Source: Solirubrobacteraceae bacterium (GTDB lineage: Bacteria > Actinomycetota > Thermoleophilia > Solirubrobacterales > Solirubrobacteraceae). From it: a stretch of 64,000 nt of DNA. Under the pieces are notes generated by a model. The model was not told the DNA's origin and did no database searches. It saw only the letters and a list, made by a program, of their open reading frames with translations. The position numbers and the translations under genes were made by a program. Position 1 is the first letter of the stretch. Each line of letters opens with the position of its first letter. The stretch covers positions 1 through 64,000 of the forward strand of contig JAJCYD010000043.1 in NCBI GenBank assembly GCA_029263125.1, read 5' to 3'. Positions 1 to 7,766 of this stretch are shown here, piece by piece.

Positions 1-5
1 AGCTC

Positions 6-305
6 GTGAATTGGGTCACGCACAACCGCAGCGCCCGACGCTTTGACGGGGAAGTCGCGGTCAACGCTACGTCGCATGTCCTCGACGTCTTCTCGATGGC
101 GCTCGTCCGGTTCGAGCGTGGCGCGCCCGATCGTTGCCCGGTATGCGGTTCATATCGCCTGACGAGCGACTATCGCCCCGAACTCGGCGACGTGAGGCCC
201 TATGTCACGCTGTGCAATGCGTGCGGCTGGGAGGACCACGAGCCGCGGCCCGACGACGGCGACGTGGCCGGTAGCGGAGGCGGCGCGGACCGGGACGACG
301 CTTGA
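6..305 (+). CDS. Small zinc-ribbon-like protein, possibly cut by the left edge
   Basis: The frame encodes about 99 residues from a GTG near the window edge. The frame is open up to the edge, so the true start may lie outside. The middle holds two Cys pairs, CPVCGSY near residue 44 and CNACGW near residue 70, spaced as in a zinc ribbon. The tail is rich in Gly and Asp. No family can be named from these motifs alone. It ends about 95 bases before a tRNA-Gly on the other strand and has no other partner in view. It could be a nucleic-acid-binding or structural zinc protein; that is a guess from the Cys spacing. Confidence 0.5.
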   Translation: MNWVTHNRSARRFDGEVAVNATSHVLDVFSMALVRFERGAPDRCPVCGSYRLTSDYRPELGDVRPYVTLCNACGWEDHEPRPDDGDVAGSGGGADRDDA

Positions 306-399
306 CCGTCCTGGGAGAGGCGTGGCGAATCGATGTGCTTCGGACGAAACCGACCCACGTGTGCCGTGTTGCCCCGCTGCTTTTCGGCTTTTCGTCGCA

Positions 400-473
400 A
401 GCGGATGAAGGGACTCGAACCCTCGACCTTCTGCATGGCAAGCAGACGCTCTAGCCAACTGAGCTACATCCGC
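400..473 (-). tRNA. tRNA-Gly (GCC)
   Basis: Read on the minus strand this folds as a full cloverleaf. The acceptor is GCGGATG paired with CATCCGC, and the D arm starts with GCTC. The anticodon stem TCTGC/GCAGA encloses the loop TTGCCAT, so the anticodon is GCC. The T loop is TTCGAGT. The discriminator is U, as expected for bacterial tRNA-Gly. CCA is not encoded. Confidence 0.95.
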
Positions 474-485
474 GGGGGGTTGCGA

Positions 486-491
486 ACTATA
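486..491 (-). promoter_or_regulatory. -10 box of tRNA-Gly
   Basis: TATAGT on the minus strand ends 12 nt before the first base of tRNA-Gly. The other two tRNA genes of the window have TANNNT boxes at exactly the same distance. Transcription would begin about 5 nt before the mature tRNA. Confidence 0.6.
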
Positions 492-554
492 GCCGCGAGG
501 CGTCCGAGGAGGCTGCGCAACCGGATGCGCACGCCGGTCGCCCGCGGGCCCGCG

Positions 555-560
555 TAGGCT
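555..560 (+). promoter_or_regulatory. -10 box for leaderless fetA-like mRNA
   Basis: TAGGCT is followed by exactly 8 nt and then the ATG at 569, so the mRNA would start at or next to the start codon. The same arrangement precedes argG, dnaE, gltX and the helicase gene in this window. Confidence 0.5.
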
Positions 561-568
561 CGGGGTCG

Positions 569-1198
569 ATGGCCGGCCGCGATGAAGCAGAGGGGATGCG
601 GGCGCGCGACGTCGGGGTCACGCTCGGCGAGCGCCGCGTGCTGGGCGGCGTCGACCTGCGCATTCCCAGAGCGCAGGTCACGGGGCTGCTGGCGCCCTCG
701 GGCGCGGGGAAGAGCACGCTGCTTCGCGCGCTCGTCCGGCTCATCGAGGCGGACGCCGGCTCGATCACCCTCGACGGGGAGGACATCCGCTCCTTCGACG
801 CCCGCGTGCTGCGCCGCCGCGTCGGATTCGTCGCCCAGACGCCCGCGATGCTGCCCGGATCGGTTGCCGACAACCTGCGTCACGGCCTGGACGATCTGAC
901 CGACGACGCGCTGACTGACGCCCTGCACGCCGCCAGCCTCGACGAGGCGTTCGCCGAGCGCGAGGCGGACGAGCTATCCGGCGGTGAGCGTGCTCGCGTC
1001 GCGCTCGCACGGGCGCTCACGCGCGGCCCCGAGCTGCTGCTGCTCGACGAGCCGACGGCGGCGCTCGACGAGGGGGCCGCGAAGCGGATCGGCGAGACGC
1101 TGCGTTCGCTGTGCGATCGCGGTCTGGGGATCTGCGTGGCAACCCACGACCGGCACTTTGCCGATGCCTGGGTCGACCGCCGCGAGCACCTGCAATGA
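569..1198 (+). CDS. fetA: ABC transporter ATP-binding protein, FetA (YbbL) type
   Basis: This 209-residue ATPase would power a membrane exporter; the E. coli FetAB homologues are linked to iron efflux. Visible motifs are Walker A (PSGAGKST, 43-50), the Q-loop Gln at 90, the signature LSGGE (136-140), Walker B LLLLDEP (157-162) and the switch His in ATHD (193). All catalytic residues are present. The ATG at 569 is chosen because a -10-like hexamer sits 8 nt upstream; an internal ATG at 596 is an alternative. The stop codon overlaps the start of the permease gene by 4 bases, so the two are surely made together. The substrate cannot be read from the sequence; iron is inferred from the partner family. 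Confidence 0.8.
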   Translation: MAGRDEAEGMRARDVGVTLGERRVLGGVDLRIPRAQVTGLLAPSGAGKSTLLRALVRLIEADAGSITLDGEDIRSFDARVLRRRVGFVAQTPAMLPGSVADNLRHGLDDLTDDALTDALHAASLDEAFAEREADELSGGERARVALARALTRGPELLLLDEPTAALDEGAAKRIGETLRSLCDRGLGICVATHDRHFADAWVDRREHLQ

Positions 1199-1956
1199 GC
1201 TCGATGGTCGCGAAGGTCGTCGCCGGGGCGGGATTCACCGTGCTCGCGGTGTTCCTGTCGCTGCGCCTGCGGCTGGGCCTCGCCCGCGAGATCGGCGTGG
1301 CCGCGCTGCGGGCGGGCACCCAGCTCGCCGTCGTCGGCGCGCTGATCGCGCTCGTCTTCAGCTATCCGGTCCTGTCGTTCGCCTTCGTCGCCGTGATGCT
1401 CGCGACGGCCGGCGTGACCGCCGGGGGTCGCGTCAAGGGGCTGCCGCGGGCGCGGCTTCGAGCGTTGATCTCGATCGCGATCCCGGCGCTCGGGGCGACG
1501 GGGGCGCTGCTGCTCGTGGGAGCGTTCGATTTCACGGCGCGCTCCGGCGTGCCGACCGCGGGCATCCTCATCGGCGGTGCGCTCGCGGCGACGACGCTGA
1601 CCGGCCGGCGGCTGCTCGAAGCGCTCGTCGACGAGGCGGGTGAGATCGAGGCGCGCCTGTGTCTCGGCGACGCCGCCCGCGCCGCGCTACAGCCGTCGGT
1701 CCGGAAGTCGGTGACGACTGCCCTGATCCCCGTGATCGATCAGACGCGTAGCGTCGGGCTCGTGACGCTGCCGGGGACGTTCGTGGGACTGATCCTCGGC
1801 GGCGCGTCGCCCGCGGAGGCGGCGGCGACGCAGCTCGTGGTGCTGCTGACGCTGGTCGCGGTCGAGCTCGCCGCGGGCATGCTGCTGGCGGAGCTGACGA
1901 TGCGCGCGCTGATCCTGCCGGGCGAGCGGATCGCGCCGCTGCAGATCGAGCGCTGA
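1195..1956 (+). CDS. fetB: ABC transporter permease, FetB (YbbM, UPF0014) family
   Basis: A 253-residue hydrophobic integral membrane protein that starts at the ATGA overlap with the ATPase gene. Several long hydrophobic segments are visible from the N-terminus (VVAGAGFTVLAVFL) to the C-terminus (QLVVLLTLVAVELAAGML). The conserved stretch around LPGTFVGLILGGASP is characteristic of the YbbM/FetB family. With the upstream ATPase it would form a two-gene exporter; the E. coli pair has been linked to iron export and peroxide resistance. The gene ends 15 bases before the convergent CoA-transferase gene. The family call is firm; the substrate is inference. Confidence 0.8.
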   Translation: MSSMVAKVVAGAGFTVLAVFLSLRLRLGLAREIGVAALRAGTQLAVVGALIALVFSYPVLSFAFVAVMLATAGVTAGGRVKGLPRARLRALISIAIPALGATGALLLVGAFDFTARSGVPTAGILIGGALAATTLTGRRLLEALVDEAGEIEARLCLGDAARAALQPSVRKSVTTALIPVIDQTRSVGLVTLPGTFVGLILGGASPAEAAATQLVVLLTLVAVELAAGMLLAELTMRALILPGERIAPLQIER

Positions 1957-1971
1957 CGCGCGCTCTGGCGG

Positions 1972-3138
1972 TCAGTCCGAGCCGTCGAGCTCGGCGAGGA
2001 TCTCGTCGGTGTGCTCGCCGAGCTCGGGCGAGCGCACGGCGGGCATGCGCCCGTTGATGGAGAACTCCAGCGGGCTGGCCGGCGTGAGGTAGGTGCCGAC
2101 CGGGTGCTCGACCTCGGTGAACATCGGGTTCTCCGTCGAGCAGCGCGTGTCCTCCTGCACGAGCTGCTTGAACGTCTGGTAGGGACCCCACGAGACGCCG
2201 GTGCCCTCGAACGTCGTCCGAATCTCCTGCAGCGTGCGCTGGCCGAACCACGGCGTCAGCAGCTCGCGGATGAGGTCGCGGCCTTCGTAGCGGCCGGCCT
2301 CGCCGCGGAAGTCGTGCCCCGTGGCTGCCGCGACGGTCTCGAACAGCTCCTCGGTGCCGGTCGCCTCCTTCAGCGCCTTCCACTGCCGGCTCGTCAGGGC
2401 GACGACCATCACGCGGCGCCCGTCGGAGGTCGGGAAGTCGCCGCCGAAGGCGCCGTAGAGGTAGTTGCCGTCGCGTGGCTGCTCACGGCCCTCGAGCTGG
2501 ACCTCGGCGATGCGGCCGAGGTTGCCGACGGTCGCCAGGGCGACGTCCGACAGGGCGATCTTCACGAGCTGGCCCTCGCCGGTGCGGTCGCGGTGGCGCA
2601 GCGCGGCGAGCAGGCCGACGACTGCGAGGCCGCCCATCGCCGTGTCCCACGCCGGCATCAGGCTGTTCGTCGGCACGGCGGAGTCGCGTGGGCCCATCGC
2701 GTCGGGGAAGCCGACCGACGGGTTCACCGTGTAGTCGACCTCCGACGAGCCGTCGTGGTTGCCGGTCATGAGCACCATGATGAGATCCGGCCGGCGCTCG
2801 GACAGCGCCTCGTAGCTCATCCATCCGCGCGCCGGGAAGTTCGTCAGGAAGATGCCGTTGCCGTCTCCGGGCGCCGTGATGAGCCGCGCCAGGGTCTCCC
2901 GGCCCTCGTCGGAGCGCAGGTCGACGGCGAACGAGCGCTTGCCCTTGTTCAGGCCCGACCAGAAGAGGCTGTTGCCCGCGCTGTCAAGCGGCCAGCGCTT
3001 GTGGTCCAGGCCGCCGCCGGGGGCGTCGAAGCGGATGACGTCGGCGCCGAGCTGCGCGAGCGTCATGCCCGCCGTCGGCGCGGCGACGAACGCCGAGCCC
3101 TCGATCACGCGCACGCCGTCCAGGATCCCCTTGCTCAT
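1972..3138 (-). CDS. mct: Family III CoA-transferase, 2-methylfumaryl-CoA isomerase (mesaconyl-CoA C1-C4 transferase) type
   Basis: The 388-residue product belongs to the CaiB/BaiF CoA-transferase family. The N-terminus (EGSAFVAAP, GMTLAQLGADVIRFD, GLNKGKRS) and the segment FLTNFPARGW resemble, from memory, the Chloroflexus enzyme that moves CoA within mesaconate (2-methylfumarate). The Asp in LPAWDTAMGG is in the usual position of the catalytic Asp. Its ATG overlaps the stop of the upstream MaoC-type gene by 4 bases, so the two form an operon. In Chloroflexus these steps belong to the second cycle of the 3-hydroxypropionate bicycle. No other gene of that cycle is in the window, so the role here is more likely assimilation or disposal of C5 dicarboxylates. 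Any other family III CoA-transferase specificity is possible. Confidence 0.75.
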   Translation of the reverse strand: MSKGILDGVRVIEGSAFVAAPTAGMTLAQLGADVIRFDAPGGGLDHKRWPLDSAGNSLFWSGLNKGKRSFAVDLRSDEGRETLARLITAPGDGNGIFLTNFPARGWMSYEALSERRPDLIMVLMTGNHDGSSEVDYTVNPSVGFPDAMGPRDSAVPTNSLMPAWDTAMGGLAVVGLLAALRHRDRTGEGQLVKIALSDVALATVGNLGRIAEVQLEGREQPRDGNYLYGAFGGDFPTSDGRRVMVVALTSRQWKALKEATGTEELFETVAAATGHDFRGEAGRYEGRDLIRELLTPWFGQRTLQEIRTTFEGTGVSWGPYQTFKQLVQEDTRCSTENPMFTEVEHPVGTYLTPASPLEFSINGRMPAVRSPELGEHTDEILAELDGSD

Positions 3139-4160
3139 GCCATCGCTCCCACGAGTCGCCAGTCCAGAACCGCGTCCTGCGCGCCGTCGGCGCGCTGTGC
3201 GGACACCTCGATGCCCAGCGTCACGAGGCCGCCGCCATCGGGCAGCGGCTCGGTCCCGTCCAGACGAACCGTGCTGCGCAGCACGTCGCCCTCGAACACC
3301 GGCCCGAGGTGGTTGCAGTGATGCCAGCCGATGATCGTCACGAGGTTGGGCAGCGCCTTGGTCAGCTGCGCGGCGGCGACGCCGATCGTGTGGCCGCCGT
3401 AGACCAACCGCTTGCCGGAGTGGTGTGAGCCGGGGTCGGTGTGCGCCTTGGCGATGTTCAGCGACAGGCGCGCGAGCTCGGTCGCGGCGGTGACGCTGTC
3501 GCCGCCGTCGACGATCCACGTCGCGGGTGTTCGCAGGTCGGCGAAATGCGAGCCGGGGACGGCGGCACGGTACGCGGCGAGGTCGAGGCCGTCCAGGGTC
3601 GCGTGCAGCGCGTCGTCGGGCAGGTCGGCGGGGAACTGGTCGAGGTCGTCGGCGTGTGGCTTGGAGGCCTCGACGTCGCCGATCGGCAGCATCGCGCAGC
3701 GCCAGTAGTCGAGGATCGCGCGGTCCTCCTGGTCGGTCGTGACGATGTGCAGGACGGCCAGGCCCGTCGGCTTGCGGCCCTCCTTGATCGTGTTGCGCTT
3801 CAAGGCGACGATCTCGGTGATCGTGCGCAGCGTGTCGCCGATCGCCGGCAGGCGGCGCAGCATCAGCCGGCGGTAGAAGAGGTTGCCGATGACGCGCTGG
3901 GTGGGCAGCGTCGACTGGCCGATCGACACGTCGCACACGAGGTTCGGATGAGCGAGACGGCGACCGGCGACACGCTCGGACAGGGATGCGTCGAGCGCCA
4001 GGCGCAGGCGGTCGCCGACGATCGACTGGTGCAGCGCCGCGTGGCCCTCGGTGAGCGTCATCGCCGGGAAGTCGTCGTAGCGATCGCCGACCGACAGCTC
4101 CTCCCAGTAGGGGCCGCCGACATGCACGGCGTCGCTGGCGATCGTCGTCTCTGCGCTCAT
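3135..4160 (-). CDS. MaoC-like hydratase, mesaconyl-CoA hydratase type
   Basis: A 341-residue hotdog-fold protein of the MaoC dehydratase class, long enough for two hotdog domains as in mesaconyl-C1-CoA hydratase. The opening GPYWEELSVGDRYDD and the later GKRLVYGGHTIGVAAAQ are typical of the two halves. The start at MSAETT is preferred; an in-frame GTG 12 codons upstream (4196) is an alternative. It overlaps the CoA-transferase gene by 4 bases, which supports a joint pathway on mesaconyl/methylmalyl-CoA thioesters. The family call is good. The exact substrate is inferred from the neighbour. Confidence 0.7.
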   Translation of the reverse strand: MSAETTIASDAVHVGGPYWEELSVGDRYDDFPAMTLTEGHAALHQSIVGDRLRLALDASLSERVAGRRLAHPNLVCDVSIGQSTLPTQRVIGNLFYRRLMLRRLPAIGDTLRTITEIVALKRNTIKEGRKPTGLAVLHIVTTDQEDRAILDYWRCAMLPIGDVEASKPHADDLDQFPADLPDDALHATLDGLDLAAYRAAVPGSHFADLRTPATWIVDGGDSVTAATELARLSLNIAKAHTDPGSHHSGKRLVYGGHTIGVAAAQLTKALPNLVTIIGWHHCNHLGPVFEGDVLRSTVRLDGTEPLPDGGGLVTLGIEVSAQRADGAQDAVLDWRLVGAMA

Positions 4161-4295
4161 ACGGCGGACCTCGTTCTCTACGGCACCCTGGGACACGTGG
4201 TCCGGCGGCGCGCTGACCGTGGATCGGGCGGGCGCGCCCGGCCCCGTGCGAACGGGCGCAAACGTACACGATCAAGTGGTGGTCATGTGTGCAGC

Positions 4296-5262
4296 TCAGC
4301 GAGGGGTCGGGGCGCCATCGTGTCGACGACCCGCGAGCGCCTCGGCGACACGCGCCACGAGCGCCGGTGACCGTCGCGTCAACTCCGTCCACGTCGTGCG
4401 CAGCACCAGGTAGTCGGCGCGCGCGAGCGTTGCGTCACGGCGCCGGTCGCGCTCGAACGCGGCCCGCGTGGCATGGAACGTGTAGCTGTCGAACTCCAGC
4501 ACGACGCGCTCGCGTCGCCACAGGGCGTCGACCTCCAACCCTTCGACGGTCGCGTTGAAGACCGGCCGCGGCAGCTCCGCCGCGCAGATCAGGGCGACGA
4601 CGATCCGCTCTGCGCGCGAGCGCGTGAAGGACGGCTCGTCCACGAGCGACCTCAGCGTTCGCGTGCCGCGCAGGCCCGTGGCGCGATCCAGCGCGGCGGC
4701 GATCTCGGGCTTGGTCACGAGCCGGTTGACCTGCGCGCGCTCCACCGCGGCGGCGAGCTCGCGGGTCCCGAGCAGCGCCGCGAGCTCGACGAGCGTGCGG
4801 GCTGGGCTGGCGATCGGCAGCGGACCGAGGTTGCGCACGTCGCGTGCGTCCAGGTGGGCGACCTCGTGTGTGCGGATGGCGTGGTGTCGTACCCGCCGGC
4901 CGATGACGGTGACGTCGGTCGGCTCACGGCGCTGCCTGACGATCGACCACACCGAGCCTGCCGCGATCCCTCCGAGAAGGCTGCCCTCGCCGCATGCGTA
5001 GATGGAGGCCAGCGCGGCCGTTCGCTCTGCGGTGGGTCTCGAGGCGCCCCAGAGGTAGACGCCGCGGTGGCAGCGGTGCAGCAGCCCGCGCTCGTTGCGG
5101 CGCTGGACGGTGCCGCGCGATGCCGAGCGCCGCCAGCTGCGAGCGTGCGACGACGCCCTCCTGCCGTGCGGCGAGCGCCGCGATGAGCCGGTCGGCGTGC
5201 ACAACTGACGGATCGATGCCCTGCCGTTTCAGATCCGTCAGTACTGCATCACAGTGATGCAT
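4296..5262 (-). pseudogene. AbiEi-antitoxin-like / DUF559 protein with a frameshift
   Basis: The expected protein is split over two frames. The N-terminal part (LIAALAARQEGVVARSQLAA, from the ATG at 5262) is the AbiEi-type winged-helix start. After LGIAR the homology continues in another frame as GTVQRRNERGLLHRCHRGVY. The break is near 5118-5124 and can be explained by one extra or two missing bases. The C-terminal part keeps an intact DUF559 nuclease-like domain (VVLEFDSYTFHATRAAFERD, then LVLRTTWTEL). Stand-alone AbiEi-DUF559 genes are common in this group and are not clearly linked to a toxin. Either this copy is decaying or the base call is wrong; the rest of the frame is clean, which would fit a recent event. 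Confidence 0.7.
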
Positions 5263-5421
5263 AAGCGCCGCCTCGCTCAGCGGGCGACCTCGATCCGGCA
5301 GTTGTGCACGCATGGCGACGAGGATGTCGCCGCCTTGGCCGCCGCGGCTCGGTCTGCGCAGGATCGTTGCGCTGGCGTCGCGGGCTCTGCGCGATCTGCG
5401 TCCCTTTCGTGCGATCTGACC

Positions 5422-6195
5422 TCAGGATCCGGCGAAGCGCACGACGTCCCCCGCGACGAGCGGCTCCTCGGGGTCCTCGACGACACGGTCGCCGATCGTT
5501 GCGGGTCCCATGCCCACCGCCCCGAGCGTCGCGGCGCGCACGATCCCTGTGCCGACGACGGTCACCCGGGGTGCCGGGCGCGCGCGAGCGGCCTCGTAGG
5601 TCTGCGGGTCGTTGAGGCTGCGCAGCGAGTCCAGCTGAGGGTCGTGCGCGGCGACGGTGCGATCGGCGAGCAGCGCCGCCTCGTCGAGTTCGTGCACGCG
5701 ACATCGGTGCAGCAGCGCGCTGGTGCCCAGCCGGTCGCCGCGCAGCACCTCCTCGAGTCGGGGTGCGATCGTCGTCCTGTAGGCGGCGGCGAGCGGCTGC
5801 GCGAAGCCGCCGGCATAGGGAAGCGCGACCTCGTCGTCGGGTCCGACGGCGGCGAGCACGCGGGCGACGACGGCGGGATGCAGCAGCGGTGCGTCGACGC
5901 CGCAGACGAAGGCGACGTCGGCGCGCGCTCCGACGGCACGCAGGCCCGCGGCGATGCCCTCCAGCGGGCCGCGCGCCGGGCGCTCGTCCACGGTGACCTC
6001 GATGCCGGCCGGCAGCACGGGCAGCTGTTGTGCTGCGGCGCGGACCACGACGACCGGCCCGTCGACGACGCGGCCGACGATGCCAACGGCACGGCGCAGC
6101 AGCGTCGACCCATGCCAATCCATCCATGCCTTCGACGTGCCCATTCGTGCCGACGCGCCCCCCGCGAGCACGATGGCGGCGGTTCGCTCAGTCAC
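5422..6195 (-). CDS. MobA-like molybdenum cofactor nucleotidyltransferase with C-terminal extension
   Basis: The 257-residue protein begins with the nucleotidyltransferase signature LAGGASARMGTSKAW (10-24), which binds the nucleotide. It has VDERPARGPLEG (69-80) and the metal-site Asp in VCGVDAPLL (101), as in MobA, which attaches GMP to molybdopterin. Residues 209-257 are an extra segment ending LVAGDVVRFAGS. This recalls a shortened MoaD/ThiS ubiquitin-like domain but lacks the terminal Gly-Gly. The GTG start is chosen because its codon overlaps the stop of the macro-domain gene by 8 bases (GTGACTGA). No other molybdopterin gene is nearby. A related cytidylyl- or uridylyl-transferase function is possible. 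Confidence 0.7.
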   Translation of the reverse strand: MTERTAAIVLAGGASARMGTSKAWMDWHGSTLLRRAVGIVGRVVDGPVVVVRAAAQQLPVLPAGIEVTVDERPARGPLEGIAAGLRAVGARADVAFVCGVDAPLLHPAVVARVLAAVGPDDEVALPYAGGFAQPLAAAYRTTIAPRLEEVLRGDRLGTSALLHRCRVHELDEAALLADRTVAAHDPQLDSLRSLNDPQTYEAARARPAPRVTVVGTGIVRAATLGAVGMGPATIGDRVVEDPEEPLVAGDVVRFAGS

Positions 6196-6697
6196 CGAGC
6201 GCGCGCTCGAAGGCGTCGAAGGCCGGCCGGGCGAACAGCCAGAAGCGCGCCTCCTCGACGCCGGGATGCTGTTCGAGGGCAGCGTTCGTGGCGCTGATCG
6301 CGACGGTCGCGGCCTGCGCGAGCGGGTAGCCGTAGACGCCCGCCGAGATCGCAGGCAGCGCGACGCTCGCGCAGTCGTGCTGTTCGGCGAGCTGGATGGC
6401 TCGGTGGTAGCAGGAGGCCAGCAGCTCGGGCTCATGCTCCCCGCCGCCGCGCCAGATCGGGCCGACGGCGTGGATGACGTGGCGCATCGGCAGGCGGCCC
6501 GCGCCGGTGATCTTCGCGTCGCCGGGCTCACAGCCGCCGAGCTCGCGGCACTGCACCAGCAGCCCCGGTCCGGCAGCGCGATGGATCGCCCCGTCGACTC
6601 CGCCGCCACCCAGCAGGCTCGTGTTCGCGGCGTTGACGATCGCGTCGGCGTCGGAGTCCGTCGTGATGTCGCCGAGATGCAGGGTGATGCGCGCCAT
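6188..6697 (-). CDS. Macro-domain (ADP-ribose-binding) protein
   Basis: A 169-residue single macro domain, similar in size to YmdB-type O-acetyl-ADP-ribose deacetylases. Diagnostic segments are IVNAANTSLLGGGGVDGAIH near residues 20-40, GRLPMRHVIHAVGP, and PAISAGVYGYP, which line the ADP-ribose pocket. These enzymes remove acetyl or ADP-ribosyl groups in the cytoplasm. It starts 12 nt downstream of tRNA-Cys on the same strand, so it may be co-transcribed with the tRNA. It overlaps the MobA-like gene by 8 bases, which implies translational coupling, although no functional link between the two is known to me. Confidence 0.85.
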   Translation of the reverse strand: MARITLHLGDITTDSDADAIVNAANTSLLGGGGVDGAIHRAAGPGLLVQCRELGGCEPGDAKITGAGRLPMRHVIHAVGPIWRGGGEHEPELLASCYHRAIQLAEQHDCASVALPAISAGVYGYPLAQAATVAISATNAALEQHPGVEEARFWLFARPAFDAFERALGD

Positions 6698-6708
6698 CGA
6701 GATTCCAG

Positions 6709-6779
6709 AGGCGCCGTCCGGATTCGAACCGGAGTAAACGGCTTTGCAGGCCGCTGCGTAGCCACTCCGCCACGGCGCC
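6709..6779 (-). tRNA. tRNA-Cys (GCA)
   Basis: The minus strand folds as a cloverleaf with acceptor GGCGCCG/CGGCGCC. The anticodon stem GCGGC/GCCGT holds loop CTGCAAA, so the anticodon is GCA. The T loop is TTCGAAT and the discriminator is U, as usual for tRNA-Cys. The gene is 71 nt long, and CCA is not encoded. Confidence 0.95.
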
Positions 6780-6791
6780 GGGGGCGGGCCT

Positions 6792-6797
6792 AGGGTA
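6792..6797 (-). promoter_or_regulatory. -10 box of tRNA-Cys
   Basis: TACCCT on the minus strand ends 12 nt before the tRNA, the same distance as at tRNA-Gly and tRNA-Val. Confidence 0.5.
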
Positions 6798-6818
6798 GCG
6801 AGCAGGCCGCCGCGCGGC

Positions 6819-7664
6819 TCAGGCGTCGCCGCCCGCCTCGGCCAGGCGGTTCGCTTCCCTGGCGAGCAGGCCGAGGCGCGCCTCGCGTACGAGCGGCACC
6901 TCGCGGCGACGCTTGCGGACGGTCGCGAGATCGATCTCGGTCGTGACCACCGTCTCCTTGTCCTCGTCGAGCTGGCAGACGATCTTGCCCCACGGGTCAA
7001 CGATGTGCGAGCCGCCCCAGAAGCGCAGGTTCTCGCCCTCGTCGCCGACGCGATTGACGAACACGACGTAGCACTGGTACATCCGCGCGTAGAAGACGGT
7101 GATGTCGCGCCAGTACGTGCGCGAGTCGTACTTGTCGGGGAAGCGGCTCTGCGAGGAGTTCGTCGGGACGAGCAGCACCCGGGCGCCGTCCTGGACGGCG
7201 AGGAAGACGAGGTGCGGCTGCCAAGCGTCGTTGCAGATCAGCGTCGCGACGCGCCCCTGCCGGGTGTCGAACGCGCGCATCGTCTGACCGGGCGAGAAGT
7301 GCTTGCGCTCCTCGAAGATGTCGTAGGTCGGCAGGTAGAGCTTGCGATGCGTGTGGACGCGGGCCTCGGCGTCGTAGTAGGCGGCCGAGTTGTAGTTGTG
7401 TACGCCCAGGCCGTCCTCATAGAAGCCCACCAGCGCATCCGTCTCGGGCGCGATCGCGCTGAGAGCCATCAGGCGCGGATCGTCGGCCGACAACGAGACG
7501 TCGCTGTCGACCTTTCCGAGCGCGTAGCCCGTCAGAAACAGCTCGGGGAAGACCACGAGATCGCTGCTCTCACGCCCGCCCTGGGCCATGATGTCCGCCG
7601 CGCTGTCGAAGTTCGCGTCGACGTCGCCGAGCTTGCACGAAACCTGAGCGAGGGTGATGCGCAT
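6819..7664 (-). CDS. Nitrilase/amidase superfamily carbon-nitrogen hydrolase
   Basis: The 281-residue protein has the full nitrilase-superfamily triad: Glu41 (VVFPELFLTG), Lys108 (HTHRKLYLPTYD) and Cys144 (TLICNDAW). The segments FDTRQGRVATLIC and ARVLLVPTNSS are typical of amidase branches such as N-carbamoyl-putrescine amidase and the glutaminase domain of NAD synthetase. The substrate cannot be assigned; no NAD synthetase or polyamine gene is next to it. The ATG is chosen because conserved sequence (RITLAQVSCKLGD) begins right after it. No ribosome-binding site is visible. The ATG overlaps a TGA of a possible 8-codon upstream ORF (TGATG), which may be how translation reaches it. Confidence 0.8.
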   Translation of the reverse strand: MRITLAQVSCKLGDVDANFDSAADIMAQGGRESSDLVVFPELFLTGYALGKVDSDVSLSADDPRLMALSAIAPETDALVGFYEDGLGVHNYNSAAYYDAEARVHTHRKLYLPTYDIFEERKHFSPGQTMRAFDTRQGRVATLICNDAWQPHLVFLAVQDGARVLLVPTNSSQSRFPDKYDSRTYWRDITVFYARMYQCYVVFVNRVGDEGENLRFWGGSHIVDPWGKIVCQLDEDKETVVTTEIDLATVRKRRREVPLVREARLGLLAREANRLAEAGGDA

Positions 7665-7690
7665 CAACGTGTCTGCGAGGGGGTCGACAT
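7664..7690 (-). CDS. Possible 8-codon leader ORF (MSTPSQTR) before the nitrilase-family gene
   Basis: On the minus strand a TACGCT hexamer is followed by 9 nt and an ATG. The ATG opens eight codons that stop in TGATG, and the last ATG is the start of the hydrolase gene. This would be a leaderless mini-ORF that carries ribosomes to the downstream start. It rests only on spacing and overlap, so it is weak. Confidence 0.25.
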   Translation of the reverse strand: MSTPSQTR

Positions 7691-7748
7691 CAGATCGCGA
7701 GCGTAGCTGCCGAAGCCCCGCGACGGCCACGAGGCCGGCGCGCGTTGC

Positions 7749-7754
7749 TATTCT
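7749..7754 (+). promoter_or_regulatory. -10 box of tRNA-Val
   Basis: TATTCT ends 12 nt before the first base of tRNA-Val, the same spacing as at the two other tRNA genes here. Confidence 0.6.
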
Positions 7755-7766
7755 GCTCGTCTCCCA

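Noticed and set aside
3441-4370. Long plus-strand frame opposite the MaoC-type gene
   Set aside because: No homology, low complexity, and fully covered by a well-supported gene on the other strand.
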